Origin: Polynucleobacter sp. 31A-FELB
GTDB taxonomy: Bacteria; Pseudomonadota; Gammaproteobacteria; Burkholderiales; Burkholderiaceae
Length of the DNA: 64,000 nt
Reading direction: 5' to 3'
Assembly (NCBI RefSeq): GCF_018882405.1
Contig: NZ_JACVOO010000002.1
Location: 154,677 to 218,676 of the forward strand
Shown here: in pieces, positions 50,042 to 58,712 of the stretch
Layout: the number at the start of each line of letters is the position of its first letter
Numbering within the stretch: position 1 is the first letter of the stretch
Made by a program: the position numbers and the translations under genes
Notes under the pieces: model-generated
What the model was told of the DNA's origin: nothing
Databases searched by the model: none
Seen by the model: the letters and a program-made list of their open reading frames with translations, nothing else

Positions 50042-50692
50042 TCCCTCGGCGTCAATTTGCTTTTCCCAAGAGGCATCAATAAATGCTGGTAGCTTCATGC
50101 ACTCATTAAATATTTTCATCAGTGTTGGATAGGCTTTCATGTCGAGCTTTGCACTGAGTGCATTAAAAATTTGCGGCACCAAGCAAATATCAATTAAGCC
50201 GGGTTGGTTGCCACAGGCAAAGCGACCCAGTCTGGTGTCCGAGCTTAATTGTTTTTCTAAGCTGGTTAAGCCTAAAGTAATCCAGTGTTGGTTCCAATCA
50301 TCTTTTGCCTCCATGCTGAGACCTAATTGCCTGATTAAGTAGCGCAACACTCTTACATTGCCAAGCGGGTGAACATCAATCGCGATATCCATCGCTAATG
50401 AACGTACCCAGGCTCGATCAATTGCGGTCTGGGGTAATAGCGGGGGATTGGGTTGAACCTCTTCGAGATATTCAATGATGGCAAGAGATTGGTGAATGTT
50501 GTGAGTGCCATCGGAAAAGAGTGGTACTAAGCGATTGGGATTTTTGTTAGCGTATTCGCCAGCAGTTTGGACGCCTCCACTTTTAACGATATTGACTGGG
50601 ATCACATCGTAATCAAGCCCTTTTAAGTTAAGAGCAATACGCACCCGAAAGGCTGCCGAGCTGCGCCAAAAACTATAGAGCTGAGTTTTCAT
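50012..50692 (-). CDS. maiA: Maleylacetoacetate isomerase / zeta-class glutathione S-transferase
   Basis: A 226-residue zeta-class GST. The family mark is the N-terminal SFWRSSAAFRVRIALNLKG, with the SS pair that activates glutathione, followed by QSLAIIEYLEE. MaiA isomerises maleylacetoacetate or maleylpyruvate in tyrosine or gentisate breakdown. No other gene of those pathways is in the window, so the substrate is inferred from family only. Confidence 0.88.
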   Translation of the reverse strand: MKTQLYSFWRSSAAFRVRIALNLKGLDYDVIPVNIVKSGGVQTAGEYANKNPNRLVPLFSDGTHNIHQSLAIIEYLEEVQPNPPLLPQTAIDRAWVRSLAMDIAIDVHPLGNVRVLRYLIRQLGLSMEAKDDWNQHWITLGLTSLEKQLSSDTRLGRFACGNQPGLIDICLVPQIFNALSAKLDMKAYPTLMKIFNECMKLPAFIDASWEKQIDAEGSNPLAPPQE

Positions 50693-50773
50693 GAAGGGTT
50701 CCTTAATGAGATTGCCCTCAGTATATTGAGGACTTGATTGATTGGCTGGTGTCGGTGATTTAGACTAGACGCT

Positions 50774-51403
50774 ATGGATCAAATTAATTTCTGGATTGGC
50801 ATTATTGCCACCATCGCATTTGCGGTAACGGGTGTTCTCGCTATTGCCGATCGAGGCGTGGATCTCTTTGGTGTACTGGTTTTGGGAGTGATTACTGCGA
50901 TTGGCGGTGGAACCGTGCGTGACATCATCCTAGATGTGCCTGCGTTTTGGTCGATTGCGCAAATTTATATCTGGGTAGCGCTGGGGGCGTGCATTGTTAC
51001 TTTCGTAGCCGAATCTTTTTTTACACAGCCGCAGATTTATCGCTGGATGCTCTACATCGACGGCCTGGGCGCCGCTTTGTTTGGAATTCAGGGTGCTGAT
51101 AAGGCCTGGAACATAGGATTTGGGTTGCCTGTAGCTCCAGTGATTTTAGGTGTTATTACTGCGATTGGTGGCGGCTTGTTGCGCGATATTTTGGCAGGTA
51201 GAAAAACCTTACTGATGTCGCATGAGCTCTATGCGATCCCAGTGACTTTGGGCTGCTGCATTTACATTTTGATTTTGAATTTCTTTCCCGAGTTCACACT
51301 CGAGGGGTCAGTGATTTGCATGCTCGCTATTTTTGGATTACGCGCAGCTGCCATTTACTGGGATCTGCGCGTACCCAAATTATTTATTACTAAAACGCGC
51401 TAA
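50774..51403 (+). CDS. TRIC family cation channel (UPF0126)
   Basis: A 209-residue membrane protein with seven predicted segments and a clear internal repeat: VLVLGVITAIGGGTVRDIIL near residue 35 and ILGVITAIGGGLLRDILAG near residue 125, the paired GGG/RD motifs of TRIC channels. Homologues conduct K+ and other monovalent cations. There is no Shine-Dalgarno site. TAGACT seven bases before the ATG could be a -10 of a leaderless message. It overlaps the convergent ggt-like gene by 14 bases. Confidence 0.9.
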   Translation: MDQINFWIGIIATIAFAVTGVLAIADRGVDLFGVLVLGVITAIGGGTVRDIILDVPAFWSIAQIYIWVALGACIVTFVAESFFTQPQIYRWMLYIDGLGAALFGIQGADKAWNIGFGLPVAPVILGVITAIGGGLLRDILAGRKTLLMSHELYAIPVTLGCCIYILILNFFPEFTLEGSVICMLAIFGLRAAAIYWDLRVPKLFITKTR

Positions 51404-52988
51404 CGGCACCATCGCTGCGGGGATCCCAGCCACCATGTAGTGTGCCGGATGGATCACGAATAATGCAGCCTGCGTGCCCAACGGTTTCATCAAAGGCATC
51501 AAGCATTTCAATTTCATGGCCTAGGGCATAGAGTTCCTTTGCCACCCATGGACTAAAGCGTGACTCTAATTTTAGGCTGTCACTAGTTTGCCCCCAAGTT
51601 CTACCTAAGAGCCAGCGTGGTCGACTAATGGCATCTTGTGGATCAAGTCCGTATGTCGCTGTACGCGTGAAGACTGCGCACTGTGTTTGAGGTTGGCCAT
51701 CACCACCCATCGTGCCGTACACCATGGAGCGACCGTCCTTAAATAAAGCCATTGCTGGGTTCAGTGTATGGAATGGTTTGCGATAGGGCTCAAGGTGATT
51801 GAGTGTTTTCGGATCAAGCGAGAAGCTACAGCCTCGGTTCTGCCAGTTCACGCCAGACTTGGGTAGAACAATGCCAGCGCCAAACTCGTGATAAATACTT
51901 TGAATGAATGAAACGCAATTTCCATTGCCATCAATCACACCCATCCAAATCGTATCGGCTGGTCCTTTGCCCTGACCCCAAGGCAAAGCTTTTTGAGGGT
52001 CAATATTTTTTGCCAACTTCTTTAAGAAGGCGGGGGATAAGAATGATTGCGCATTTCTTTTCATGTAAGCGGGATCGGTCACATATTTATCCCTGACCAT
52101 GAAGGCTTGCTTGGTAGCTTCAACGCAGTGGTGAACATATTCTGCGCTATCGACTTTGAAGCGCTTGAGATTGAGTTGATCCAGTATTCCGATGATCATT
52201 AAAGACACGACACCTTGAGTTGGCGGTGTCATGTTGTAAACATTGCCCATGCTGTGTTTAAGTTCAAGCGGGTCAATCAGTTTTGCTTGGTGACGATGTA
52301 GATCTTCGATTCTGAGTGGACTGCCGATATAGGTGAGTTCTTGTGCAATGAGTTCAGCCAAGTCGCCACGGTAGTAATCTTCCGTTCCTTTGCGAGAAAT
52401 TTGGCGCAAGGTTTTTGCAAGGCGACCTTGTTTAAAGATGCTGCCCACTTCCGGTGCTTTTCCATCCGCCAAGAATGTTTCGGCAAATCCTGGGATGTCT
52501 TGCAACTCACCCTGTTTTTTAGCAGTGAGACTCGATTGGCTAAATGTCACGGGTACGCCCGCTTCAGCATAGTGAATCGCATCTGCCAATAAGCGGGAGA
52601 GCGGGAGCCTCCCTCCTAAACCTTGTTTTGAAAGTTGTTGTGCTGCACCCCAGCCAGAAATGGTGCCCGCAACTGTATTGGCCGCAACGGCACCTCTGAA
52701 GGGAATGGCGGAGGTAATGCCGCGCTCGGCGTACCACTGTTTAGTTGCTAGGCCAGCTGCTGCCCCACAGGCATCAATCCCGCCCATGGCTTTACCAGGA
52801 GAGTGAATAACCCAAAAGGAGTCACCACCAATGGAATTCATATGCGGATAGACAACTGCGATTGTTGCGGCAGCAGCGATCATTGCCTCCAATGCATTGC
52901 CACCTTCGCGGAGCACTGCTAATGCTGATTCAGATGCGAGTGAGTGGGGCGCTACCGCCATCCCTCGAATTCCCCATTTTTGTTGCAT
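51390..52988 (-). CDS. Gamma-glutamyltransferase family protein
   Basis: A 532-residue Ntn-hydrolase of the GGT family. The protein splits itself before the nucleophile threonine, here in GPADTIWMGVIDGNGN at about residue 344, and FGAGIVLP and TMGGDGQPQ line the gamma-glutamyl site. Unlike E. coli GGT it has no signal peptide (MQQKWGIRGMAVAP) and resembles the YwrD-type cytoplasmic group. Substrates could be glutathione or other acyl-amino compounds. I took the ATG at 52988; a TTG 15 bases upstream is possible. Confidence 0.88.
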   Translation of the reverse strand: MQQKWGIRGMAVAPHSLASESALAVLREGGNALEAMIAAAATIAVVYPHMNSIGGDSFWVIHSPGKAMGGIDACGAAAGLATKQWYAERGITSAIPFRGAVAANTVAGTISGWGAAQQLSKQGLGGRLPLSRLLADAIHYAEAGVPVTFSQSSLTAKKQGELQDIPGFAETFLADGKAPEVGSIFKQGRLAKTLRQISRKGTEDYYRGDLAELIAQELTYIGSPLRIEDLHRHQAKLIDPLELKHSMGNVYNMTPPTQGVVSLMIIGILDQLNLKRFKVDSAEYVHHCVEATKQAFMVRDKYVTDPAYMKRNAQSFLSPAFLKKLAKNIDPQKALPWGQGKGPADTIWMGVIDGNGNCVSFIQSIYHEFGAGIVLPKSGVNWQNRGCSFSLDPKTLNHLEPYRKPFHTLNPAMALFKDGRSMVYGTMGGDGQPQTQCAVFTRTATYGLDPQDAISRPRWLLGRTWGQTSDSLKLESRFSPWVAKELYALGHEIEMLDAFDETVGHAGCIIRDPSGTLHGGWDPRSDGAVSAF

Positions 52989-53209
52989 GGTTATTAGTTC
53001 CAAATAATGAATGTGTGATGTTGTGTGATGTTTCTATTAGACGCTAGGCCAATAAATGTTGCTTTATCGCCTCTAGTTTGCAGTTTTCTCGGGAAAACCC
53101 CGATCCGATTTGATGGGGAATTACCCTAACTAGTGGATTTCTTTGATTTTTTTCAAAGCATAATCGACCCGTTGTTTTTTATTTCAATAAAAATAGTTAG
53201 GAGCTACTG

Positions 53210-54880
53210 ATGTCAACATCAACTAAAGCAGCCCCAATGACCGCTGAAGAACGCAAAGTTATTTTTGCTTCATCTTTAGGTACGGTTTTTGAGTGGTACG
53301 ACTTTTATCTTTACGGTTCATTGGCTGCCGTTATCGCCAAGCAATTCTTCTCAGGTCTAGATGCAGGTTCAGCCTTCATTTTCGCCTTGCTTGCGTTCGC
53401 CGCCGGTTTTATCGTTCGCCCATTCGGCGCTTTGGTATTCGGTCGCTTAGGTGACTTGATTGGTCGTAAATACACCTTCTTGGTGACGATCCTGTTGATG
53501 GGTGGTGCAACATTCATCGTAGGTATTCTGCCTAACTACGCCACTATCGGTGTTGCTGCTCCTGTGATCTTGATCGCATTGCGTATGCTTCAAGGTTTGG
53601 CATTGGGCGGTGAGTACGGTGGTGCTGCAACTTACGTTGCTGAGCATGCTCCTCACGGTCGTCGCGGCGCATACACAGCTTGGATTCAGACAACAGCTAC
53701 TCTTGGTTTGTTCTTATCCTTGTTAGTGATTTTGTTCACACGTGAATTCACTGGCGCAGACTTTGACGTTTGGGGCTGGCGTGTTCCGTTCATCGTTTCT
53801 ATCGCTTTGTTGGCTATTTCTGTTTGGATCCGTTTATCAATGAACGAATCCCCAGCTTTCAAGAAGATGAAAGATGAAGGCAAATTGTCTAAAGCTCCTT
53901 TGACAGAGTCATTCGGTCAATGGAAGAACTTGAAGATTGTTATCTTGGCATTGTTTGGTCTGGTTGCAGGTCAAGCGGTGGTTTGGTACACAGGTCAGTT
54001 CTACGCTTTGTTCTACCTCACACAAGTGTTGAAGGTAGATGCTAAGACTGCGAACTTGTTGATTGCTGCTTCATTAGTAATCGGCACACCATTCTTCGTG
54101 ATCTTTGGCGCTTGGTCTGACAAGATCGGCCGTAAGGTCATCATCATGGGTGGCTTGTTATTGGCTGTTATTACATACATTCCAAATACACCAGTTTCTG
54201 TATTTAATGCCTTGACCCACTTTGCTAACCCAGCGTTAGAAAAGGCAATGGCAACATCACCAGCAACTATTACTGCTGATGTGAATGAATGTACATTCCA
54301 GTTCAACCCAACAGGTACAGCTAAGTTCACAAGTTCTTGCGATATCGCAAAACAAGTGATGGCTTCCAACTCTGCTAGCTATAGCACTGTTGCTGGTCCT
54401 GCTGGCGGTACAGCTGTTGTGAAGATTGGTGATACAGAAATCACTGGTTACTCTGCAAAAGGCTTGGCACCTGCTGATGCAAAAGCAAAAGATGCTGAGT
54501 TCAAAAAGCAAATCCGTGACGCATTGAATGCTGCTGGTTACCCAGCTAAAGCAAACCCAGCTGACATTAACTATGTTGCTGTGTTGCTCTTGTTGGTGTA
54601 CTTGGTGATTTTGGTAACCATGGTTTATGGCCCAATCGCTGCGATGTTAGTTGAGATGTTCCCAACTCGCATTCGTTACACATCTATGTCCTTGCCATAC
54701 CACATTGGTAACGGTTGGTTCGGTGGCTTGTTGCCAACGATCTCCTTCGCCTTGGTAGCGCAAAACGGTAATATTTACTACGGTCTCTGGTACCCAATCA
54801 TCATCGCTGCGATGACATTGGTAATCGGTGTACTGTTTGTTAAAGAAACTAAAGACGTAGATATCTACGCTAAAGACTAA
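53210..54880 (+). CDS. MFS transporter, metabolite:H+ symporter (MHS) family
   Basis: A 556-residue transporter of the MHS group, related to ProP, KgtP and ShiA. It has FEWYDFYLYGSLAAVI in segment 1, the loop motif FGRLGDLIGRKYTF, and GEYGGAATYVAEHAPHGRRG. Between late membrane segments it carries a soluble insert of about 115 residues (335-450) with two cysteines (near 358 and 377). Codon use looks more biased to preferred codons than in its neighbours, hinting at strong expression. The substrate is unknown. It has a good GGAG site and a strong terminator. Confidence 0.92.
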   Translation: MSTSTKAAPMTAEERKVIFASSLGTVFEWYDFYLYGSLAAVIAKQFFSGLDAGSAFIFALLAFAAGFIVRPFGALVFGRLGDLIGRKYTFLVTILLMGGATFIVGILPNYATIGVAAPVILIALRMLQGLALGGEYGGAATYVAEHAPHGRRGAYTAWIQTTATLGLFLSLLVILFTREFTGADFDVWGWRVPFIVSIALLAISVWIRLSMNESPAFKKMKDEGKLSKAPLTESFGQWKNLKIVILALFGLVAGQAVVWYTGQFYALFYLTQVLKVDAKTANLLIAASLVIGTPFFVIFGAWSDKIGRKVIIMGGLLLAVITYIPNTPVSVFNALTHFANPALEKAMATSPATITADVNECTFQFNPTGTAKFTSSCDIAKQVMASNSASYSTVAGPAGGTAVVKIGDTEITGYSAKGLAPADAKAKDAEFKKQIRDALNAAGYPAKANPADINYVAVLLLLVYLVILVTMVYGPIAAMLVEMFPTRIRYTSMSLPYHIGNGWFGGLLPTISFALVAQNGNIYYGLWYPIIIAAMTLVIGVLFVKETKDVDIYAKD

Positions 54881-54905
54881 GTTTTACTAGTCTGTTTCAA
54901 AAACT

Positions 54906-54936
54906 AAACCCGACCACTATGTGGTCGGGTTTTTTA
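54906..54936 (+). terminator. Rho-independent terminator of the MFS gene
   Basis: The stem CCCGACCAC/GTGGTCGGG has a TAT loop and seven T's. It lies between two convergent genes and may act weakly in reverse too. Confidence 0.88.
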
Positions 54937-54972
54937 TTGCTAGAAATTAATTGCAGTGATTAATTAGAGTGA

Positions 54973-55584
54973 TTAATCCCAAAGATTTTTCTGATTACCG
55001 CGATTAAAGTGCGCTTGATTTTGATCGGCGATAGATGTGATTCTTTGGCCTGGCAGCACCTGGATTTCAGCGCCTGCTGAAAGCGCGCCAGTTTGATTGA
55101 CGCGAAGATACCACCCACTAAAGCCCGACTGCAGCATGGCTTTGGCTGCGCCTTTGTAGCCCATCTTGGCATTGAACTTAAAGCAGGGCTCACGTAGCTT
55201 GACCACGGTAAATTGAAGATCGCCAATCTGCATTTGATCCCCAACAAATATTTCGGTTTCAAGCAAACCTTCGATCGTGAAGTTTTCACCGAATGCGCCC
55301 AAGGGGAGCTCAACTGATTTTTTAGTTTCTCGAGTGAGTAGTTCGCTCCAAAAAGCGTAGTGCTCTATTGGGTAGACGTAAATTGCTTTCTCTATTCCGC
55401 CGTGTACCGATGGATCCGCTTGCTCATCGCCTGCAACTCCCAGTCGTGTGATTTCCACAGGTGCGGGGGAGGCAAGGGTACTAATAGCTTGCTTGTTAAT
55501 TGCTGAGGCTACTGTTGAGTAGTTCGGGTGATGAGACCCAAACAGTGGCATTACTTTGCCTGAAGAGATAGAGAGAAGTCGCAT
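54973..55584 (-). CDS. MOSC domain protein (YiiM-like)
   Basis: A 203-residue protein with a MOSC beta-barrel domain. DEQADPSVHGGIEKAIYVYPIEHY is the conserved front, GAFGENFTIEGL the centre, and the cysteine in LREPCFKFNAKMGY is the likely cofactor ligand. MOSC proteins bind molybdenum cofactor; E. coli YiiM reduces 6-hydroxylaminopurine. The actual reaction here is unknown. It is a single gene, convergent with the MFS transporter. Confidence 0.9.
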   Translation of the reverse strand: MRLLSISSGKVMPLFGSHHPNYSTVASAINKQAISTLASPAPVEITRLGVAGDEQADPSVHGGIEKAIYVYPIEHYAFWSELLTRETKKSVELPLGAFGENFTIEGLLETEIFVGDQMQIGDLQFTVVKLREPCFKFNAKMGYKGAAKAMLQSGFSGWYLRVNQTGALSAGAEIQVLPGQRITSIADQNQAHFNRGNQKNLWD

Positions 55585-55630
55585 AGGTCCAGATGACTGA
55601 TAAGATGAAATGGTCGAACTAGGAAAGTAA

Positions 55631-56041
55631 ATGATGCATCTTTATAGATTATTGGTGGTAGCAATTCTTTGTGCGCTTGCCAGCCCAACTGCATTTGCTA
55701 AGTGGGATGAGGAGCGGGATGTCACCACCAATGGTAAAGATGAGCTGGTTTACTACTTTAAGACCAATGAACAAGGGCAAAAGCTGGTTTTAGATAAGTA
55801 CGTGAAACGTCTGATTTTCATTCAGCCCGACCGGTTATATAAGCGCACCATTCGTCTCATTAAGGTGGATGGCCAGTCTATCGAGGTGATGAGCGACCCC
55901 TTTTCCCGCTTTCCTGAGCAAACGGCCATTATTTTTGAAAACAAGGATGAGGTTCTGAAAAAGCTCTTTCTAGCTAAGAAAATTGAGGTTTTTGTTCGCT
56001 ACAACCGTGATGAGGCTGTGAGCGTGTTTCAGATTAAGTAG
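55631..56041 (+). CDS. Small exported protein of unknown function
   Basis: A 136-residue protein that I do not recognise. It has a signal peptide (hydrophobic residues 5-20, cleavage likely after TAFA at about 23). The mature part of about 113 residues is rich in Lys, Arg, Asp and Glu, has no cysteine, and looks like a small beta-sheet domain (RLYKRTIRLIKVDGQSIEV then KKIEVFVRYNRDEAVSVFQIK). A purine-rich AGGAAAG site precedes the tandem ATGs. It sits alone between a MOSC gene and a tRNA. Confidence 0.8.
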   Translation: MMHLYRLLVVAILCALASPTAFAKWDEERDVTTNGKDELVYYFKTNEQGQKLVLDKYVKRLIFIQPDRLYKRTIRLIKVDGQSIEVMSDPFSRFPEQTAIIFENKDEVLKKLFLAKKIEVFVRYNRDEAVSVFQIK

Positions 56042-56096
56042 TTCGAGCCCCTTTGCTTTAGACAGATGACGCCTGATCATTTACAATTACGAGTTC

Positions 56097-56173
56097 GGCG
56101 AATTAGCTCAGCTGGTTAGAGCGACGGAATCATAATCCGCAGGTCCGGGGTTCAAATCCCTGATTCGCCACCA
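56097..56173 (+). tRNA. tRNA-Met (CAT), elongator type
   Basis: A 77-base cloverleaf with encoded CCA. The acceptor stem is GGCGAAT/ATTCGCC, the D stem GCTC/GAGC, the anticodon loop ATCATAA with anticodon CAT, and the T stem CGGGG/CCCTG with TTCAAAT. Position 1 pairs with 72, so it is not the initiator. The modified tRNA-Ile2 also reads as CAT, but the body resembles elongator tRNA-Met. A TACAAT -10 element lies at 56082-56087. Confidence 0.9.
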
Positions 56174-56179
56174 TATCAA

Positions 56180-56212
56180 GAGGCCATTGCCCACCGGCAG
56201 TGGCCTTTTTCT
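56180..56212 (+). terminator. Rho-independent terminator after tRNA-Met
   Basis: The stem AGGCCA-TGCC/GGCA-TGGCCT has a single mismatch and a short loop, followed by TTTTTCTT. It ends the tRNA transcript 27 bases before the next gene. Confidence 0.85.
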
Positions 56213-56238
56213 TAGGTAATGTGGCTTGGATTCGATCG

Positions 56239-56772
56239 ATGGCTAAATTCTGGAATTTCGTCTTTTTCCAAGCCGGTTGGTTTGCATGTGTTTTGGGTGC
56301 AGCCAACAAGCAGGTCTTCTGGGCCGTTTTGGTTACATTGGCTTATATCGCCTTCACTATTTGGCGTGACCACGCTCCCAAGTTAGTACTGAAGCTCCTT
56401 GGCAAAGTCTTGGTTTATGGAATAGTTGCCGACACCATCATCATGCACTTGGGATATCTAAATTTTCAGGATGATTGGCCCTCCCCGTACTTATCGCCCC
56501 TTTGGATGTGGGTTTTATGGGTGTTGGTTGGCGGCACAATTAATGGCTCCCTGTCATGGTTGAGGGGTAGACCTGTTTTGGGCTTCATTTTGGGGGCTAT
56601 CTGCGGACCAATGTCCTATGAGGCTGGTATTCGTATGGGTGCTGGGGGCTGGGGTGCTGGCAATCAGACCATGGGTTTTATCTTGGTTGGGCTTATTTGG
56701 GGCATCGCCATCCCCCTCTTTTTCTACTGGGATCGCACCTCAATCAATGGTGGCCTAGTAAAAAATCCGTAA
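56239..56772 (+). CDS. DUF2878 family membrane protein
   Basis: A 177-residue protein with about five to six hydrophobic segments (for example WFACVLGAANKQVFWAVLV, LWMWVLWVLVGGTINGSLSW, GFILVGLIWGIAIPLFFYW). It matches the DUF2878 family by eye. The function is unknown. The ATG at 56239 is preferred; a GTG at 56200 would start inside the tRNA terminator. It has no clear ribosome site and no obvious partner gene. Confidence 0.8.
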   Translation: MAKFWNFVFFQAGWFACVLGAANKQVFWAVLVTLAYIAFTIWRDHAPKLVLKLLGKVLVYGIVADTIIMHLGYLNFQDDWPSPYLSPLWMWVLWVLVGGTINGSLSWLRGRPVLGFILGAICGPMSYEAGIRMGAGGWGAGNQTMGFILVGLIWGIAIPLFFYWDRTSINGGLVKNP

Positions 56773-56800
56773 ATTCCTTTAAAAAGCCGCTTGCAAATAG

Positions 56801-56820
56801 TACTGTTTTTATATACAGTA
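56801..56820. promoter_or_regulatory. LexA-binding SOS box in the recA promoter
   Basis: TACTGTTTTTATATACAGTA matches the CTGT-N8-ACAG consensus perfectly, with near-full dyad symmetry. It overlaps the space between a -35 (TTGCAA, 56791-56796) and a -10 (TACAGT, 56814-56819). LexA binding would therefore block recA transcription until DNA damage. Confidence 0.88.
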
Positions 56821-56890
56821 ACTTCTGAGTTGTTGAAAAGCACGAAAACTACGGGAAATAGCCCAATACATAGCGAAAAGGAATTAAAAA

Positions 56891-57979
56891 ATGGCCTTGG
56901 ATGATAAGAAAAAATCAGCCTCATCAGAGTTTGACGGCATGAGCGGAGACAAGCAAAAGGCATTAACTGCAGCCTTGGCGCAAATTGAGAAGCAATTTGG
57001 CAAGGGCTCAATCATGAGATTGGGCGATGCAGAGATTCATCAAGATATTCAGGTGGTGTCTAGTGGTTCATTGGGTTTAGACATTGCCCTCGGGGTTGGT
57101 GGTTTGGCACGTGGGCGCGTGATTGAGATTTACGGCCCAGAGTCTTCAGGCAAGACAACATTAACTTTGCATGCGATTGCAGAGATGCAAAAGATTGGTG
57201 GAACTTGCGCCTTTATCGATGCTGAGCACGCTTTAGATGTTCAGTACGCTTCACGCTTGGGTGTAGACGTTAATAACTTGCTGATCTCTCAGCCGGATAC
57301 CGGTGAGCAAGCTTTGGAAATTGCTGATGCTTTAGTGCGTTCAGGCTCTATTGATTTAATCGTCATTGACTCTGTAGCAGCCTTGGTTCCAAGGGCTGAG
57401 ATCGAAGGCGATATGGGTGATTCATTGCCAGGCTTACAAGCTCGATTGATGAGTCAAGCTTTGCGTAAGTTGACTGGTGCGATCAAGCGCACCAATACAA
57501 CCGTGATCTTTATTAATCAAATTCGCATGAAGATTGGTGTGATGTTTGGTTCGCCTGAAACCACTACCGGCGGTAATGCGCTCAAGTTCTATGCTTCTAT
57601 GCGTTTAGATATTCGTCGTATCGGTAGTATTAAGAAGGGTGATGAAGTTGTTGGTAACGAGACTCGCGTGAAGGTTGTGAAGAACAAGGTATCCCCGCCA
57701 TTCCGCGAAGCAATTTTTGACATCATGTACGGCGCTGGAATTTCACGAGAGGGTGAAATTATTGATATGGGTGTTGAAGCCGATATCGTTGAAAAATCAG
57801 GTTCTTGGTACGCTTACAACGGCGATCGTATTGGCCAAGGAAAAGACAATGTGCGTGAGTTCTTAAAAGAAAATCCTGCCATTGCCCAAGATATTGAAGC
57901 CAAGATTCGTGCGAAATTGGGTGTGAAGGCTGGTACAGCGGTAGTGAGCGACGTTTTGAGCGAAGAAGAGGAAGCGTAA
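56891..57979 (+). CDS. recA: Recombinase RecA
   Basis: A 362-residue RecA. It has the N-terminal [19 protein letters not shown], Walker [13 protein letters not shown], Walker [11 protein letters not shown], the L1/L2 DNA-binding regions ([19 protein letters not shown]) and an acidic C-terminal tail (LSEEEEA). It polymerises on single-stranded DNA for strand exchange and triggers LexA self-cleavage. The AAGGAA site lies close upstream. recX follows after seven bases. Confidence 0.99.
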   Translation: MALDDKKKSASSEFDGMSGDKQKALTAALAQIEKQFGKGSIMRLGDAEIHQDIQVVSSGSLGLDIALGVGGLARGRVIEIYGPESSGKTTLTLHAIAEMQKIGGTCAFIDAEHALDVQYASRLGVDVNNLLISQPDTGEQALEIADALVRSGSIDLIVIDSVAALVPRAEIEGDMGDSLPGLQARLMSQALRKLTGAIKRTNTTVIFINQIRMKIGVMFGSPETTTGGNALKFYASMRLDIRRIGSIKKGDEVVGNETRVKVVKNKVSPPFREAIFDIMYGAGISREGEIIDMGVEADIVEKSGSWYAYNGDRIGQGKDNVREFLKENPAIAQDIEAKIRAKLGVKAGTAVVSDVLSEEEEA

Positions 57980-57986
57980 TTCTTCG

Positions 57987-58523
57987 ATGTCAGAATTAGG
58001 CAGCACCATTAAAAAAAGCAAGAAACAAAGCCCGAGTCTCAAAGCTCGGGCTTTGCGCCTTTTATCGATGCGTGAGTACAGCCGTAAGGGTTTGGCAGCA
58101 AAGCTCGAAGAATCAGCTGCAAGGATGCTCAAGTTCCAGGCAGTCAATGAGGATTCCGAGGAAGTTATCCCAGCAACTCCGCTGGCTATCGAAATTGAGG
58201 CTGTTTTAGATGATTTTGAGGCTCGCGGATGGCTTTCTGATCAGCGCTTTGCAGAGGCGCTGGTACGGCGCCGTAGTGAGCGGTTTGGAACCCGAAAAAT
58301 ACAGGATGAGCTTGCTCAGGCTGGGGTCGATAGCTCAAAGACGGCAGATTTACTCAAAAATCTCAAAGAAACTGAATATCAACGTGCTCACGAGCTGTGG
58401 CTGCGCAAGTTTGGTGCACTGGCAACAGAGCAAAAGGAGCGAGCACGTCAATACCGGTTTTTGGCCTCCAAGGGCTTCAGTTCAGATGTCGTATCTAAGG
58501 TGGTGGCTGGGCGTCCTGACTAG
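57987..58523 (+). CDS. recX: Regulatory protein RecX
   Basis: A 178-residue protein that binds RecA filaments and restrains them. The three-helix RecX repeats are visible: RALRLLSMREYSRKGLAAKL, then FEARGWLSDQRFAEALVRRRSERFGTRKIQDEL, and the final RARQYRFLASKGFSSDVVSKVV. It is directly downstream of recA and so shares its SOS control. About 190 bases without features follow before sucC. Confidence 0.94.
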   Translation: MSELGSTIKKSKKQSPSLKARALRLLSMREYSRKGLAAKLEESAARMLKFQAVNEDSEEVIPATPLAIEIEAVLDDFEARGWLSDQRFAEALVRRRSERFGTRKIQDELAQAGVDSSKTADLLKNLKETEYQRAHELWLRKFGALATEQKERARQYRFLASKGFSSDVVSKVVAGRPD

Positions 58524-58712
58524 GGCAATTACGGAGCCAATAGGCGATGTTGCCGCATTGCAGCATGATAGACTTATGGAGTCGGCTAAACCGCTCCCAT
58601 TTATTCAGATGAACTCCTTTAAGTTGTCCATTGAGTAGATAGGTGATTAAGGTCAAACCGGTTTTACTAATCCTCATCGCTTGCTAAAAAAGATACTGTT
58701 TCGGGAGTAATA

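Noticed and set aside
56097..56173. tRNA-Ile2 (lysidine-modified CAT) instead of tRNA-Met
   Set aside because: The acceptor and anticodon arms resemble betaproteobacterial elongator tRNA-Met; the gene alone does not exclude Ile2, but the match is poorer.
58524..58712. Open frame running past the recX end (58210-58638, other frame)
   Set aside because: It overlaps recX almost entirely, has no start signal and no domain; the gap up to sucC shows no clear RNA or gene.
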